Virus record (IMG/VR): IMGVR_UViG_3300025770_001492
Span: 181,523-245,522 of that record
From: a virus
Direction: 5' to 3' (one strand)
DNA: 64,000 nucleotides
Under the pieces are notes generated by a model. That model saw nothing but the letters and a program-made list of their open reading frames with translations, was not told the DNA's origin and did no database searches. Below, one piece after another: positions 52,220 to 60,454 of the stretch (within the stretch, counting starts at the first letter, position 1; each line of letters begins with the position of its first letter). The translations under genes and the position numbers were made by a program.

Positions 52220-53151
52220 TCAAACAAGTTTTCAGAAACCTTACTATAGCCAATATGTTTCGATATTCTTTCGTAAAGGTGTTTAGGAAGTTCATTTTCT
52301 AAAATCTTCAAAAAACCGCCTTCTATCGCCGTTGATTTATTGGATTTTTTTATAGCATCCCGAAGTCTTTTAGAACTGTATCCAGTACAAGAGTGGCAAT
52401 TTACTGGATCGCCGTCTTCATTCCAAAACTCATCACTCTCTAGTTTTTTATAATCTATATTCCAGTATTTTTCGTCCCTGTTGTCTTTCACAAATTCAAC
52501 TGTAAAATTTGAAAGATCATACATTAAGCCAACAAGCTCTGGAGTCGCTAACCAAAAATTACTTAAGGTTCTATATTCTAATCCGTGCAAAGGCTCACGA
52601 AACCTTCCAGCTTCTCCGTATATTTTTTTTCTTTCTTTGCTTGCTTTGTCACCATCTAAGAAAATAGATGGAATTCCCAAGAACAAATCCATCATCCTGA
52701 CAGTTCTTATTCTTACCAATTGATTTTTTAGAATTTCATGACCCAGATGAATATGTCCCCCTGCCGTCCTTAAGTTGCTTCTGTGGAAAAAAGTCTCATC
52801 TGGCTCAACCCAATCAAGCTCGTATGCACATGCTTCTCTTTTGCATCCCATTTCAAGAGCTTCTGGGTGCTTTAATGCTTCGCTTGGAAATCGAGCACTT
52901 GATTTACACCAAAGCTCATATGGTTTCACAAGTTCGGAATACAATTGAAAGCATTCTCTAAAGTTTTCAATTGCTTCTTCCTTGCTATAGGCTGGCTTTA
53001 TCGAGCACTCTGCGAGTACGTTGTCATGAAAAAAAGAATGACCTTCTGCTTTGTGCCTTTTTTCTTTGCTGCCTGGCACAATCCCAATTGCACTCTGAAT
53101 GCCTGCATTACTTTTGAGGATAAACTCAGGATCACTTCCAAACGAAATCAT
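52201..53151 (-). CDS. Phage COOH-NH2 ligase (amidoligase)
   Basis: The 316-residue protein starts MISFGSDPEFILKSNAGIQS and has a G-S-D-P-E-F and a RTAGGHIHLGHEIL segment near 138, typical of phage amidoligases related to glutamine synthetase/glutamate-cysteine ligase folds, which join carboxylates to amines with ATP. EYRTLSNFWLATPELVGLM near 210 is another conserved part. AGGA lies 6 bases before ATG 53151. In other phages such genes pair with class II amidotransferases (one lies at 12192) to modify cell-wall peptides or proteins. That partnership is inferred. Confidence 0.78.
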   Translation of the reverse strand: MISFGSDPEFILKSNAGIQSAIGIVPGSKEKRHKAEGHSFFHDNVLAECSIKPAYSKEEAIENFRECFQLYSELVKPYELWCKSSARFPSEALKHPEALEMGCKREACAYELDWVEPDETFFHRSNLRTAGGHIHLGHEILKNQLVRIRTVRMMDLFLGIPSIFLDGDKASKERKKIYGEAGRFREPLHGLEYRTLSNFWLATPELVGLMYDLSNFTVEFVKDNRDEKYWNIDYKKLESDEFWNEDGDPVNCHSCTGYSSKRLRDAIKKSNKSTAIEGGFLKILENELPKHLYERISKHIGYSKVSENLFEWGITC

Positions 53152-53161
53152 ATTTTTCCTA

Positions 53162-53926
53162 TCATTTAAAAAGCCTATACCAGTGTGGCATTTTCTCACA
53201 CGCAACATTCGAAGAAAAAGCACTTATTCCCATTTTATTATGCATGGTGTGAATGTCTATATCACTTGGATAATTATCTTCTATTTTTCTGTGAAATATC
53301 TTTTTGTCTCCATGCACTAGAATTCTGTAAAACCCTTTCTTGGCGGTTCTGAGTCTAAACTTATCAACGGATTGGTATGTTGGCCTTTCGTTTTCGCATA
53401 TGTCGTGAATCGTGGCCATGAAACTTTCGTCGGGCTTATGTGAAAATCCAACTCTAATAAGCAAAGCGTAAAGAGAAATCATTGGAGGGCTTTTTAGCCA
53501 CCTTTTGCTTCCTGTAAAAACCCAAGCCTTTTCATTTAGATACTTCTTTTCTGGATTTGATACGCATCGAGCGACTGTCTTTTTTATCCCTAGTCGGTCT
53601 TCGATTTGATTCAAGAACATCAAGCATTTGGGCACGTTGTCTTTAAAGTTTTTGTCTTTATCATGTGCTACTAGCAATTTGCATTTTTCTATGCAAATTT
53701 TAGGATGCACTTCTGGGTCGTAAACGAAACCATATTTCTTCTTTTTCTTGTTTAAAAGATGTGCCTGTATTGCGTCTTGTAAGTAATCTTTACAATACGC
53801 AAGGGGCATGCATTGCTCATTTTTTTGAGAAACAAATGCAAATTGAAGCCCTTTTTTAACGCCTTGCAACAATCTTTGCTTCTCGGAAAACCACTTTATT
53901 TTAACTTTATTTTTCATAATTTTCAT
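53162..53926 (-). CDS. Hypothetical protein upstream of amidoligase
   Basis: 254 residues from ATG 53926, with GAGGA 7 bases upstream. The protein is basic and helical, with PEVHPKICIEKCKLLVAHDK near 75, NEKAWVFTGSKRWLKSPPM near 130 and DKFRLRTAKKGFYRILVHGD near 195. No family recognised. It precedes the amidoligase on the same strand with a 10-bp gap and may be its substrate or partner. Confidence 0.55.
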   Translation of the reverse strand: MKIMKNKVKIKWFSEKQRLLQGVKKGLQFAFVSQKNEQCMPLAYCKDYLQDAIQAHLLNKKKKKYGFVYDPEVHPKICIEKCKLLVAHDKDKNFKDNVPKCLMFLNQIEDRLGIKKTVARCVSNPEKKYLNEKAWVFTGSKRWLKSPPMISLYALLIRVGFSHKPDESFMATIHDICENERPTYQSVDKFRLRTAKKGFYRILVHGDKKIFHRKIEDNYPSDIDIHTMHNKMGISAFSSNVACEKMPHWYRLFK

Positions 53927-54005
53927 TATTGGGTCCTCATGCATAATCTAAATTTAAATCATTATGATGAATAGAAAATATTATGAAAACCCTAAATAAA
54001 GTGTT

Positions 54006-54305
54006 ATGTTGAATTTTAGAGAATTTATTTTAAACGAAAACTACCAATTTCATGATGTAGAGATTGCAAATATGTACATGCATCAACCAAGCTTAAAGGT
54101 TAAAGAAATATCTGAAAAAACTGGGAAATCTGTAGCTGAAATATATAGAGTACTTCAGAGAAGCGGCATGCCTGCGAACAGAATGCCTATCAACCACGAA
54201 TCTGTCTTTTCTCTCTCTGACGCTGGGTTTAATGTAAGACATATTGCAGAACTAACTGGATATACACCTAGAAACATTAGGTACATATTGAAAAAAGGAA
54301 ACTAA
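54006..54305 (+). CDS. Tagged helix-turn-helix protein
   Basis: The 99-residue protein begins MLNFREFILNENYQFHD. If translation starts at the TTG 54009 the first residues are MNFREF, the shared tag exactly. Two helix-turn-helix units follow: VKEISEKTGKSVAEIYRVLQ near 35 and VRHIAELTGYTPRNIRYILK near 77. A DNA-binding protein with a capsid tag would be injected with the genome and could act before phage transcription begins. CCTAAATA lies 13 bases upstream of the ATG. Confidence 0.65.
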   Translation: MLNFREFILNENYQFHDVEIANMYMHQPSLKVKEISEKTGKSVAEIYRVLQRSGMPANRMPINHESVFSLSDAGFNVRHIAELTGYTPRNIRYILKKGN

Positions 54306-54306
54306 T

Positions 54307-55134
54307 ATGGCAATTGTGTCAGGAGACATCGTATACTTTATGTCTGGTGGGTCGGGCAATTCGAACCCGAGCAATTCCATTGGAGGAGACCCTTCTAGTT
54401 CTCCTATTTCGGGATTAGTGAACAATTTGTTCGATAACATCTCACCAGAAGAAACTGTTGCTGGAAAAACCGACTATAGGTGCTTTTACATATTTAATCA
54501 GAATGGAATAGACTCTCTTTATAATACAATCTTTTACTTAAACTCTCAAATATCTGGTGGATCTGGAATAACCATTGGAGTCAAAGAAGCTACTGATGTT
54601 CAACAGATAAATATATCGGGAATCGATGGCTTGCCTGGCACTTTTACTATAGCTTATGAAGGAGACCCAGTAACTGTAGCCTATGACTCCGATTTGGCAG
54701 TGTGGAGTGCAAACTTACAAGATGGGATAAATAACAATACTTCCTTAAGTGGAGTTGTATCAAACGCATCATCTAGTGCTTCTGGGAGTGCGTCTTTTTC
54801 TTTAAGCTTTGAAGGGGAAGACAATAATCGATACCATGAATTGATAACTTTAGTTAGCAATGACATGTCTGGTGCCACAACTTTTTCCATTTCTAAAATA
54901 ACGAACGGATCGCCAGTAAATTCAATTGCTGACTTGTTAGACTTTGACACAAATGCTCCAAATGATGTTGTTTTTGTGAATCCAACATTTGAGTCTCCAA
55001 TCGTTGCAAACACTTTCTATGCTTCTGATGGCATTCCAATTTGGGTCAGGAGAGTCACAGCAGCGGGCGCAACGCCTATTGAACCTGACGGGTTTCAGTT
55101 TGCAGTTTATGGAAACCCTACTCCTACTATATGA
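54307..55134 (+). CDS. Virion structural protein
   Basis: The 275-residue protein begins MAIVSGDIVYFMSGGSGNSN; the first 40 residues are Gly/Ser/Asn rich, then comes a beta-rich fold with CFYIFNQNGIDSLYNTIFYL near 58, GLPGTFTIAYEGDPVTVAYD near 102, SASGSASFSLSFEGEDNNRY near 160 and PIWVRRVTAAGATPIEPDGF near 240. The start resembles phage tail or baseplate proteins that begin with a V-x-G-D-I-x-x-Y phrase. Exact location unknown. It starts one base after the tagged HTH gene stops. Confidence 0.6.
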   Translation: MAIVSGDIVYFMSGGSGNSNPSNSIGGDPSSSPISGLVNNLFDNISPEETVAGKTDYRCFYIFNQNGIDSLYNTIFYLNSQISGGSGITIGVKEATDVQQINISGIDGLPGTFTIAYEGDPVTVAYDSDLAVWSANLQDGINNNTSLSGVVSNASSSASGSASFSLSFEGEDNNRYHELITLVSNDMSGATTFSISKITNGSPVNSIADLLDFDTNAPNDVVFVNPTFESPIVANTFYASDGIPIWVRRVTAAGATPIEPDGFQFAVYGNPTPTI

Positions 55135-55146
55135 TAAAGGATTTTT

Positions 55147-55770
55147 ATGTTTATGCTTAGATTTACACTTTTTTTATTCATGTTCTTTGTGTCTACGAAC
55201 GCAAGCGGGCAGATTATAATTATAAACCCAAATGAATCCGTTAATAAAGTCATTCAAGAGGCACCAAAACCTTTAGTTAAGCACTTTGGCGAAGCTTTAA
55301 AGCAGTACGAAAATTGGGTAAACAATGTCTCGAATGAAGAAGTTTATAAGAGTTTAAAAATCAGGGACAGAACCACTGGAGAAATAGTAGATTTTAAGGA
55401 CCTATCTGATCTTAAAAAGGACTTATTCTACCTTTGGCAATCTGAGCTTTGTGGAAATAAAATGTCCTCTTTAGAATCAAAGTGGTTTAACTCTTATAAT
55501 AACGCAGAGGATTTGTCAGAAGAAGGAGAAGGAGAAGGAGAAGGAGAAGGAGAAGATCTGAATCGTCTTGCAAACAAAAAAGATATATCAAAGTATGGAA
55601 AATCTCTTAGGACATTAAGAGAAAAGCATGCAAAAAATTATGAAAATCTAATTAAGAAAATTTTTGAAAAACATAAAGATGTAATTCCTGAAAAAGATCA
55701 AGAAGCTTATTTGAAAAGAATACAAGATTGGAATTCTAAAGAAAAATTAATCAAAGAGGAAAATAGATGA
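55147..55770 (+). CDS. Secreted helical protein with Gly-Glu repeat
   Basis: The 207-residue protein has a signal peptide (MFMLRFTLFLFMFFVSTNAS) followed by a helical, charged body (APKPLVKHFGEALKQYENWV; LKKDLFYLWQSELCGNKMSS). Residues 125-135 are Gly-Glu pairs coded by GGAGAA repeats near 55525-55553. It would act in the host periplasm or membrane. No family recognised. AAGGA precedes the ATG. The next gene overlaps its stop by 4 bp. Confidence 0.55.
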   Translation: MFMLRFTLFLFMFFVSTNASGQIIIINPNESVNKVIQEAPKPLVKHFGEALKQYENWVNNVSNEEVYKSLKIRDRTTGEIVDFKDLSDLKKDLFYLWQSELCGNKMSSLESKWFNSYNNAEDLSEEGEGEGEGEGEDLNRLANKKDISKYGKSLRTLREKHAKNYENLIKKIFEKHKDVIPEKDQEAYLKRIQDWNSKEKLIKEENR

Positions 55771-56531
55771 AGTCTGACAAATTTATTTGTCCTATTTCTG
55801 GAAAAATCTGCTTTCAAAAGAAAGAAATATTTGTCACATGTATAGATGGAAAATTCGGAAATTTTCCCCTATGTTCTGACTGTTCTTCAAAAATTAGACA
55901 AGACAGTGTGGCACAAGAAGATATGTCAAAAATAAAAAATTTTATAAACGCTTTGTCAAAAATTTTAGGCAATTCTAAGTCTGTAGAAAGCATAGACGGG
56001 GACTCTAAAAAAAACAAAGCTAAAATTTGCCCTGAATGTGAGTGCTCATTTGCAGAAATTGCAAAAGAATCAAAGATGGGATGCTCCAATTGTTTGTCTT
56101 TCTTCAAAGAAGAAATTGAAATTGCACTTGATATAATTGAATCCAACAAGGAGCATTTAGGAAAATTACCTACTCAATGTTTTGAATCAAACAATGTAAA
56201 TTATTTTAATGAGATTAAAAGAGCATTCAACGACAGTCATTTTTACCTAAACGATTTAATGGATGAGGCTGTTAGTATCGAAAATTATGAATTAGCTGCT
56301 AAAATTAGAGACTCTATCAGGATGTTAAGAGGCTGTCTTGAAAAAGCGGCATTCTTAAAAGAAGACATGCAAAAAATAGAACAAGAATTGAATAAAGAAG
56401 ACATCTCTAGAGATTTAAAATTAGTAAAACAGCATATAAACAGTTTAGAGAATAATTTCTTAGAGCTTAAAGATATATTCAGGATATCTCAAGAGATTAT
56501 AAAAGAATATAAAAACAAAGGACGACAGTAG
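55767..56531 (+). CDS. McsA-like UVR-motif zinc protein
   Basis: The 254-residue protein has N-terminal C-x(n)-C sites (KFICPISGKICFQ; LCSDCSSK), then a McsA-like core CPECECSFAEIAKESKMGCS followed by NCLSFF near 88-112, and the UVR helix MDEAVSIENYELAAKIRDSI near 168, followed by a coiled coil. In Firmicutes McsA activates the arginine kinase McsB and works with ClpC; related UVR proteins bind UvrA/UvrB partners. No kinase is visible nearby, so it may capture or activate a host kinase or protease. The end lies in a terminator hairpin. Confidence 0.7.
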   Translation: MKSDKFICPISGKICFQKKEIFVTCIDGKFGNFPLCSDCSSKIRQDSVAQEDMSKIKNFINALSKILGNSKSVESIDGDSKKNKAKICPECECSFAEIAKESKMGCSNCLSFFKEEIEIALDIIESNKEHLGKLPTQCFESNNVNYFNEIKRAFNDSHFYLNDLMDEAVSIENYELAAKIRDSIRMLRGCLEKAAFLKEDMQKIEQELNKEDISRDLKLVKQHINSLENNFLELKDIFRISQEIIKEYKNKGRQ

Positions 56532-56546
56532 TCGCCCTTTGTTTTT
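56511..56546. terminator. Bidirectional terminator
   Basis: AACAAAGG/CCTTTGTT and CGAC/GTCG arms form a two-part stem with one mismatch and an AGTA loop, flanked by A and T runs. It separates the convergent McsA-like and subtilase genes. Confidence 0.75.
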
Positions 56547-56554
56547 GTTCGTTT

Positions 56555-57499
56555 TTAATGAGTGTTGGCCCATTCCGTAAATTTTCTTGGATCTATAATT
56601 CCAAATCCCTCAAAAAACTTTTTACCTGCATAGTTTTTATTCTTTATAGGAATTGTTCCTTGTTTCAACAATTCTCTATAATCATTTACACTTTTAATTT
56701 CTATTTTTGAATTGCTCTTTCTTGAACAAGACAAAAGCAGTGCAGCGACCCCTACAGCAAATGGACAAGCCATTGATGTACCAGATAGGAAGGCGTACCA
56801 ATTGTCGGGAACAGTAGAAAATATTTTTCCACCAGGCGACATGAAGTCCAAATTCTTTCCAGTATTGCTGAAGTCTGATCTTTTAAAGTTTGAATCTATA
56901 GATCCAATTGCTATAGTTTCTGGATAGGCAGCGGGATAGAAAACCTCTTTCGTTTTCCCTGCGTTCCCAGCAGCCACGAAGCAAGGCACGCCTTTTTTGT
57001 AGGCGTATTGAATAGACTTTCTAACGGATTGAAGAGGTCTTGGTGCGCCTAAAGACATAGTTATTATATCTGCCCCATTGTCCACTGCCCATCGAATCCC
57101 TTTTGATACATTCGATAAACTTCCATTCCCGTTCTTGTCCAGCACTTTGACTGGGATTATCTTAGACTTTGGAGCTACTCCAACCATCCCAATATCATTA
57201 TTCACAGCCGAAATTATGCCAGAAACATGTGTCCCGTGCTGGTTGTCATCATGGGCAGTCAACTTAGGGTTTATCATATTCATACCCGGCAACAGGTTTG
57301 CAGCTAAATCTGGGTGATCTAGATCGCAACCGCTATCGAGAACGGCAATTTTAACTCCTTCTCCCTGTGTTGTTTCCCAAGCCTTGGGAAGATCAAATGC
57401 GGTGATTCCCCATCCAATCTTCTGTTCAGCCGACTGAAGAGATACTACCTCTTCAACGTCGTAAGGCAAAAGACTACACTTTCCATCCTGTTTTGTCAT
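56555..57499 (-). CDS. Subtilisin-like serine protease (S8)
   Basis: The 314-residue protein has the complete triad: Asp in KIAVLDSGCDLDHPDLA near 50, His in NQHGTHVSGIISAV near 86 and Ser in FLSGTSMACPFAVGVAALLL near 235, plus the oxyanion Asn in PCFVAAGNAGKT near 172. There is no signal peptide and only a short N-terminal extension, so it may act inside the host or be released on lysis or packaged. GGAGG precedes the ATG. Subtilases are uncommon in phages; transfer from a bacterium is likely. Confidence 0.9.
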   Translation of the reverse strand: MTKQDGKCSLLPYDVEEVVSLQSAEQKIGWGITAFDLPKAWETTQGEGVKIAVLDSGCDLDHPDLAANLLPGMNMINPKLTAHDDNQHGTHVSGIISAVNNDIGMVGVAPKSKIIPVKVLDKNGNGSLSNVSKGIRWAVDNGADIITMSLGAPRPLQSVRKSIQYAYKKGVPCFVAAGNAGKTKEVFYPAAYPETIAIGSIDSNFKRSDFSNTGKNLDFMSPGGKIFSTVPDNWYAFLSGTSMACPFAVGVAALLLSCSRKSNSKIEIKSVNDYRELLKQGTIPIKNKNYAGKKFFEGFGIIDPRKFTEWANTH

Positions 57500-57525
57500 T
57501 TTACACCTCCTTGTGTTTTTGTTTT

Positions 57526-58005
57526 TTATTCTGCCTTTACTTCTACCTCGATCTCTTCAATTGCTCCATCTAAGTCGCTTCTCCAATTTCCGTTTCGATA
57601 TTTATCGACTATAAAATCAATTGATGAAGATAATACAACATTGATTATTAGATTTTTTATTGAAGGAGATAAAGGCTTTAACCAGATAGGCATTGCTTCC
57701 TTAATGACATGATCATAAAGCTTCTCTACAGATGCTAAAACAGTTGCTTTTTTATCTGGTCCACTTTCCAACTTGTCATCTATGTAATTGACAAGATTGT
57801 CTAGAGCCACAAGTAGGAAATTAGTAACGGCTACAAGTCCTAATTTAGAACTCTTCCAAAACATCCACCATGATTTCTTTTCAGTACTTTCTTTTTTTTC
57901 GTCCCAAGTTATAGCTAACGCATTAACCAAGTTGTCAATTTCTTTGATTTCTTGAGCTTCGCCAACCGGATTCGGTTCTGCTGATAACATTTTAATTAAA
58001 CTCAT
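57526..58005 (-). CDS. Hypothetical protein with hydrophobic helix
   Basis: 159 residues. WWMFWKSSKLGLVAVTNFLL near 47 and LSPSIKNLIINVVLSSSIDF near 110 look membrane-associated, and the ends are acidic. AGGAGG precedes the ATG with good spacing. No family recognised. It belongs to the minus-strand operon between the fibre-like protein and the subtilase. Confidence 0.55.
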   Translation of the reverse strand: MSLIKMLSAEPNPVGEAQEIKEIDNLVNALAITWDEKKESTEKKSWWMFWKSSKLGLVAVTNFLLVALDNLVNYIDDKLESGPDKKATVLASVEKLYDHVIKEAMPIWLKPLSPSIKNLIINVVLSSSIDFIVDKYRNGNWRSDLDGAIEEIEVEVKAE

Positions 58006-58020
58006 AATATGGCCTCCTAA

Positions 58021-58359
58021 CTAACCGCATAATTTTCTTAATTCTTCTAACGCTAAATCTGCTTGTAATTGATAGTAATCCTCTGCTAATTGAAGAGCCG
58101 TTGCCTCGTCCACTAGTTCTTCTTCAAGATATACTGCATTAAAGGTATCAGCGTAGTTAATTACATACACACCTCCTGTGCTTAAATTATTTACTACGTT
58201 GATCTTTTTTATAACAAGTTTTTCCAACTTGCCCTTTCGTGCCAATCTTTCTTCATATGCAACATCTCCTTCTTTAAATTTAGTGCGTAAAAATATTGTC
58301 TTTGTTGTAATTGAACAACCTACGGCATTTAAGCCGCCAGTAGCAACATGTGCAAACAT
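58021..58359 (-). CDS. Hypothetical protein
   Basis: 112 residues, beginning MFAHVATGGLNAVGCSITTK. The body is strand-rich with KLEKLVIKKINVVNNLSTGG and YVINYADTFNAVYLEEELVD, then an acidic helix. GAGG lies upstream of the ATG. It sits directly after the fibre-like protein and may be its attachment or folding partner. No family recognised. Confidence 0.5.
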   Translation of the reverse strand: MFAHVATGGLNAVGCSITTKTIFLRTKFKEGDVAYEERLARKGKLEKLVIKKINVVNNLSTGGVYVINYADTFNAVYLEEELVDEATALQLAEDYYQLQADLALEELRKLCG

Positions 58360-58360
58360 A

Positions 58361-59959
58361 TTAAACCTCTACTTTTCCACCCTCTGGAGATGTTGGACTG
58401 ATTTTTTTTAAATTTTCAATCTGGTCTAAAGCATTCTGTCTTTCTTGCGATAATCCGAATGATGCATCGCCTCCCTTGGACTCAACCTCAAACAAGCCTG
58501 ATTCAACTGGTGTTGGAATTGTTCCAACTATGGTATTTAGTTTTGTTAAGTTTTTATTCAATGCATCGTTGAAATTTAAAAGCCCATTATCCGAGTTTTC
58601 TGTTATGGCAAATAAACTTCCTTCTGATGGTATGGGGCTTATTTCTCTGATTTTTTTAATTTCAGATAATGCTATTTCTGCCGCTTGGTCTAGATCAATT
58701 ATTTCTTCTTCTTCAGATATGGCATATATCGAACCTTGTGCAGGAACAGGAATTATGTTCCTTAAGGCTTCTGCATTTCTTTTAGATATTTCTGCGAATT
58801 GTGCGAGTATGTTTCCAAAATCAGATGAAAGAACTGGAATTTCAAATACATCACCCTCAGAGGTTTGACCCGTTTGGTTTTTGAGTTTGTTGTATATTCT
58901 TAAAGACTCTTTGTATATTTTGTTATACAATGTACGTTGTCTGGCATTGTAGGCAGAAATGTGATATGCCTGATCTTCTCTGTACACAGTTCCAAGAGTG
59001 GAGAGGTCTCCAAAAACAGGTGAAGGACCTGTTACATAATAGTTATCTACTCCATCGTAGTAGATGGCCTTGATTTCTTGGAATGGTATTTTATCTCCTA
59101 TTTCAAATGTGCTTTCCCATATTCTTCCAAGGAATCTAAATGTAGCGTCAACGGATGCAATTCCGCTTAAGATCAATCCTCCGCTAGATTCGTAAGAATA
59201 GAATTGTGCAGAAACCCGAACGTCAGACTCCCCAGAAACATCAATGCCGCCTGTGGCCTCATAGCTATACTCAGAAAGAGCCACTTCTACTTCGGCTTGT
59301 CCTTCAATTAATATTGGAACAGATGCATCGGCTTCATAGATGAATTCCGGTCCTACTACGAATGTAGCATCGGCTTCTCCGCTAACTATGACCCCGCCTC
59401 CAGCCACAGACTCAAAGTTGAACGTGAGTGCAGTCTGAGACTCACCTCCGAGTATTACTCCGCCCTCTCCTGTGAACGCTAGTGCGGCTATTTCAAACGT
59501 TTGAGAAAGTATGCCGGATTCGAAAAACAGAGCCTCTCCGCTTACTATGGAGCTTACATCTGCGAAGTAAAACCCTCCATTGGACTCAAAAAGGTTTCCA
59601 GATTGTAAAACCGATCCACTTAAAGTGTATATTTCGTATGGCTGGACTATTCTAGTCCTGTATTTGGGGTCTACATAGAATACTTTCTGATCAGGATTTC
59701 CTACCCTCATAACATACGGGGCAGTACTTTCTCCTTCTACAGAGGCTTTTACAAGTAGATAGATGTCTTTATCTGGGGTTGTGATATCAAGATAATAAAT
59801 TCCCTTATCGCCTATCTCCCCGTCAGCAACAATATTAGACTCTAATTGCGCACCAGTATCATCCCATATGTTAAAAATAACATTTCTATCGCTTAGTAGG
59901 TTGTCTGACTTGTAGTAGATTCTGACAACCGTGCTTTTGTTGACTAATTTGATGCTCAC
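58361..59959 (-). CDS. Tail-fibre-like protein with beta and coiled-coil repeats
   Basis: 532 residues from a GTG start. The N-terminal 150 residues are homologous in pattern to the next protein (F-N-I-W-D-D...G-x-Y-Y-L...V-G-N-P...K-V-F-Y-V-D). The middle (about 160-275) has four repeats of about 38 residues with a G-G-x-x-x-S-G-E phrase (YSYEATGGIDVSGESDV; YSYESSGGLILSGIASV). The C-terminal third has three 45-residue units with I-x-P-x-P-x-x-G-S-L-x-A-I. This is typical fibre or baseplate-spike architecture. A TATAAATA element lies 4 bases before the GTG. Confidence 0.68.
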   Translation of the reverse strand: MSIKLVNKSTVVRIYYKSDNLLSDRNVIFNIWDDTGAQLESNIVADGEIGDKGIYYLDITTPDKDIYLLVKASVEGESTAPYVMRVGNPDQKVFYVDPKYRTRIVQPYEIYTLSGSVLQSGNLFESNGGFYFADVSSIVSGEALFFESGILSQTFEIAALAFTGEGGVILGGESQTALTFNFESVAGGGVIVSGEADATFVVGPEFIYEADASVPILIEGQAEVEVALSEYSYEATGGIDVSGESDVRVSAQFYSYESSGGLILSGIASVDATFRFLGRIWESTFEIGDKIPFQEIKAIYYDGVDNYYVTGPSPVFGDLSTLGTVYREDQAYHISAYNARQRTLYNKIYKESLRIYNKLKNQTGQTSEGDVFEIPVLSSDFGNILAQFAEISKRNAEALRNIIPVPAQGSIYAISEEEEIIDLDQAAEIALSEIKKIREISPIPSEGSLFAITENSDNGLLNFNDALNKNLTKLNTIVGTIPTPVESGLFEVESKGGDASFGLSQERQNALDQIENLKKISPTSPEGGKVEV

Positions 59960-59963
59960 ATTG

Positions 59964-59971
59964 TATTTATA
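59964..59971 (-). promoter_or_regulatory. T4 late promoter consensus TATAAATA
   Basis: On the minus strand the exact T4 late -10 sequence TATAAATA is followed by CAAT and the GTG at 59959. It is the only perfect match located just before a gene that I found. Confidence 0.5.
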
Positions 59972-59980
59972 GCTTTTGCA

Positions 59981-60454
59981 TCAAATACATATCTGATCAT
60001 TTGAAACATATGGATATATTTCAAAAAACCAAGGCTTCAGCAGTCCTGTTACATTTGCTGAATAAAAGCCTGCGATGATTGGAGTCATGTCCCCAGACGC
60101 CAGAATGATAGGAACATCGTCATAGACTTCATATTCTAAAACAATATTTGACTTGAATTTTTTATCTATATAAAATACTTTTTCTTGAGCCGGATTTCCA
60201 ACTTTTACTACTGTTCCCCTTGCGCCGGACCCAAAAGTTGTTTCTCCTTTTACCAAAAGGTATCCATCGTAGTCTGGGACATTAAAAGTTAAATAATAGA
60301 CTCCTTGAGAATTTATCTCTGATGTAGCAAGCTGGTCAGACGCTAATTGATTCCCAGAATCATTCCATATGTTAAATTTAACTAGCTCTCCAGAATTTAA
60401 GTCATCTGCTTTATAGTAGAAATTATTTTGTATATTTTTCTCTATGCATTTCAT
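59981..60454 (-). CDS. Paralogue of the fibre-like protein N terminus
   Basis: The 157-residue protein has NFYYKADDLNSGELVKFNIW near 11, QGVYYLTFNVPDYDGYLLVK near 50 and VVKVGNPAQEKVFYIDKKFK near 82, the same order of phrases as the first 150 residues of the protein at 58361. The pair probably arose by tandem duplication. It lacks the repeat region and may be a connector or chaperone. Its start shares one base with the stop of the GT9-like gene. Confidence 0.6.
   Translation of the reverse strand: MKCIEKNIQNNFYYKADDLNSGELVKFNIWNDSGNQLASDQLATSEINSQGVYYLTFNVPDYDGYLLVKGETTFGSGARGTVVKVGNPAQEKVFYIDKKFKSNIVLEYEVYDDVPIILASGDMTPIIAGFYSANVTGLLKPWFFEIYPYVSNDQICI

Noticed and set aside
54340-54372. tRNA-like T-arm (CGGG...TTCGAA...CCCG)
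   Set aside because: The loop is too long, no acceptor or anticodon arm pairs nearby, and it lies inside a coding gene.
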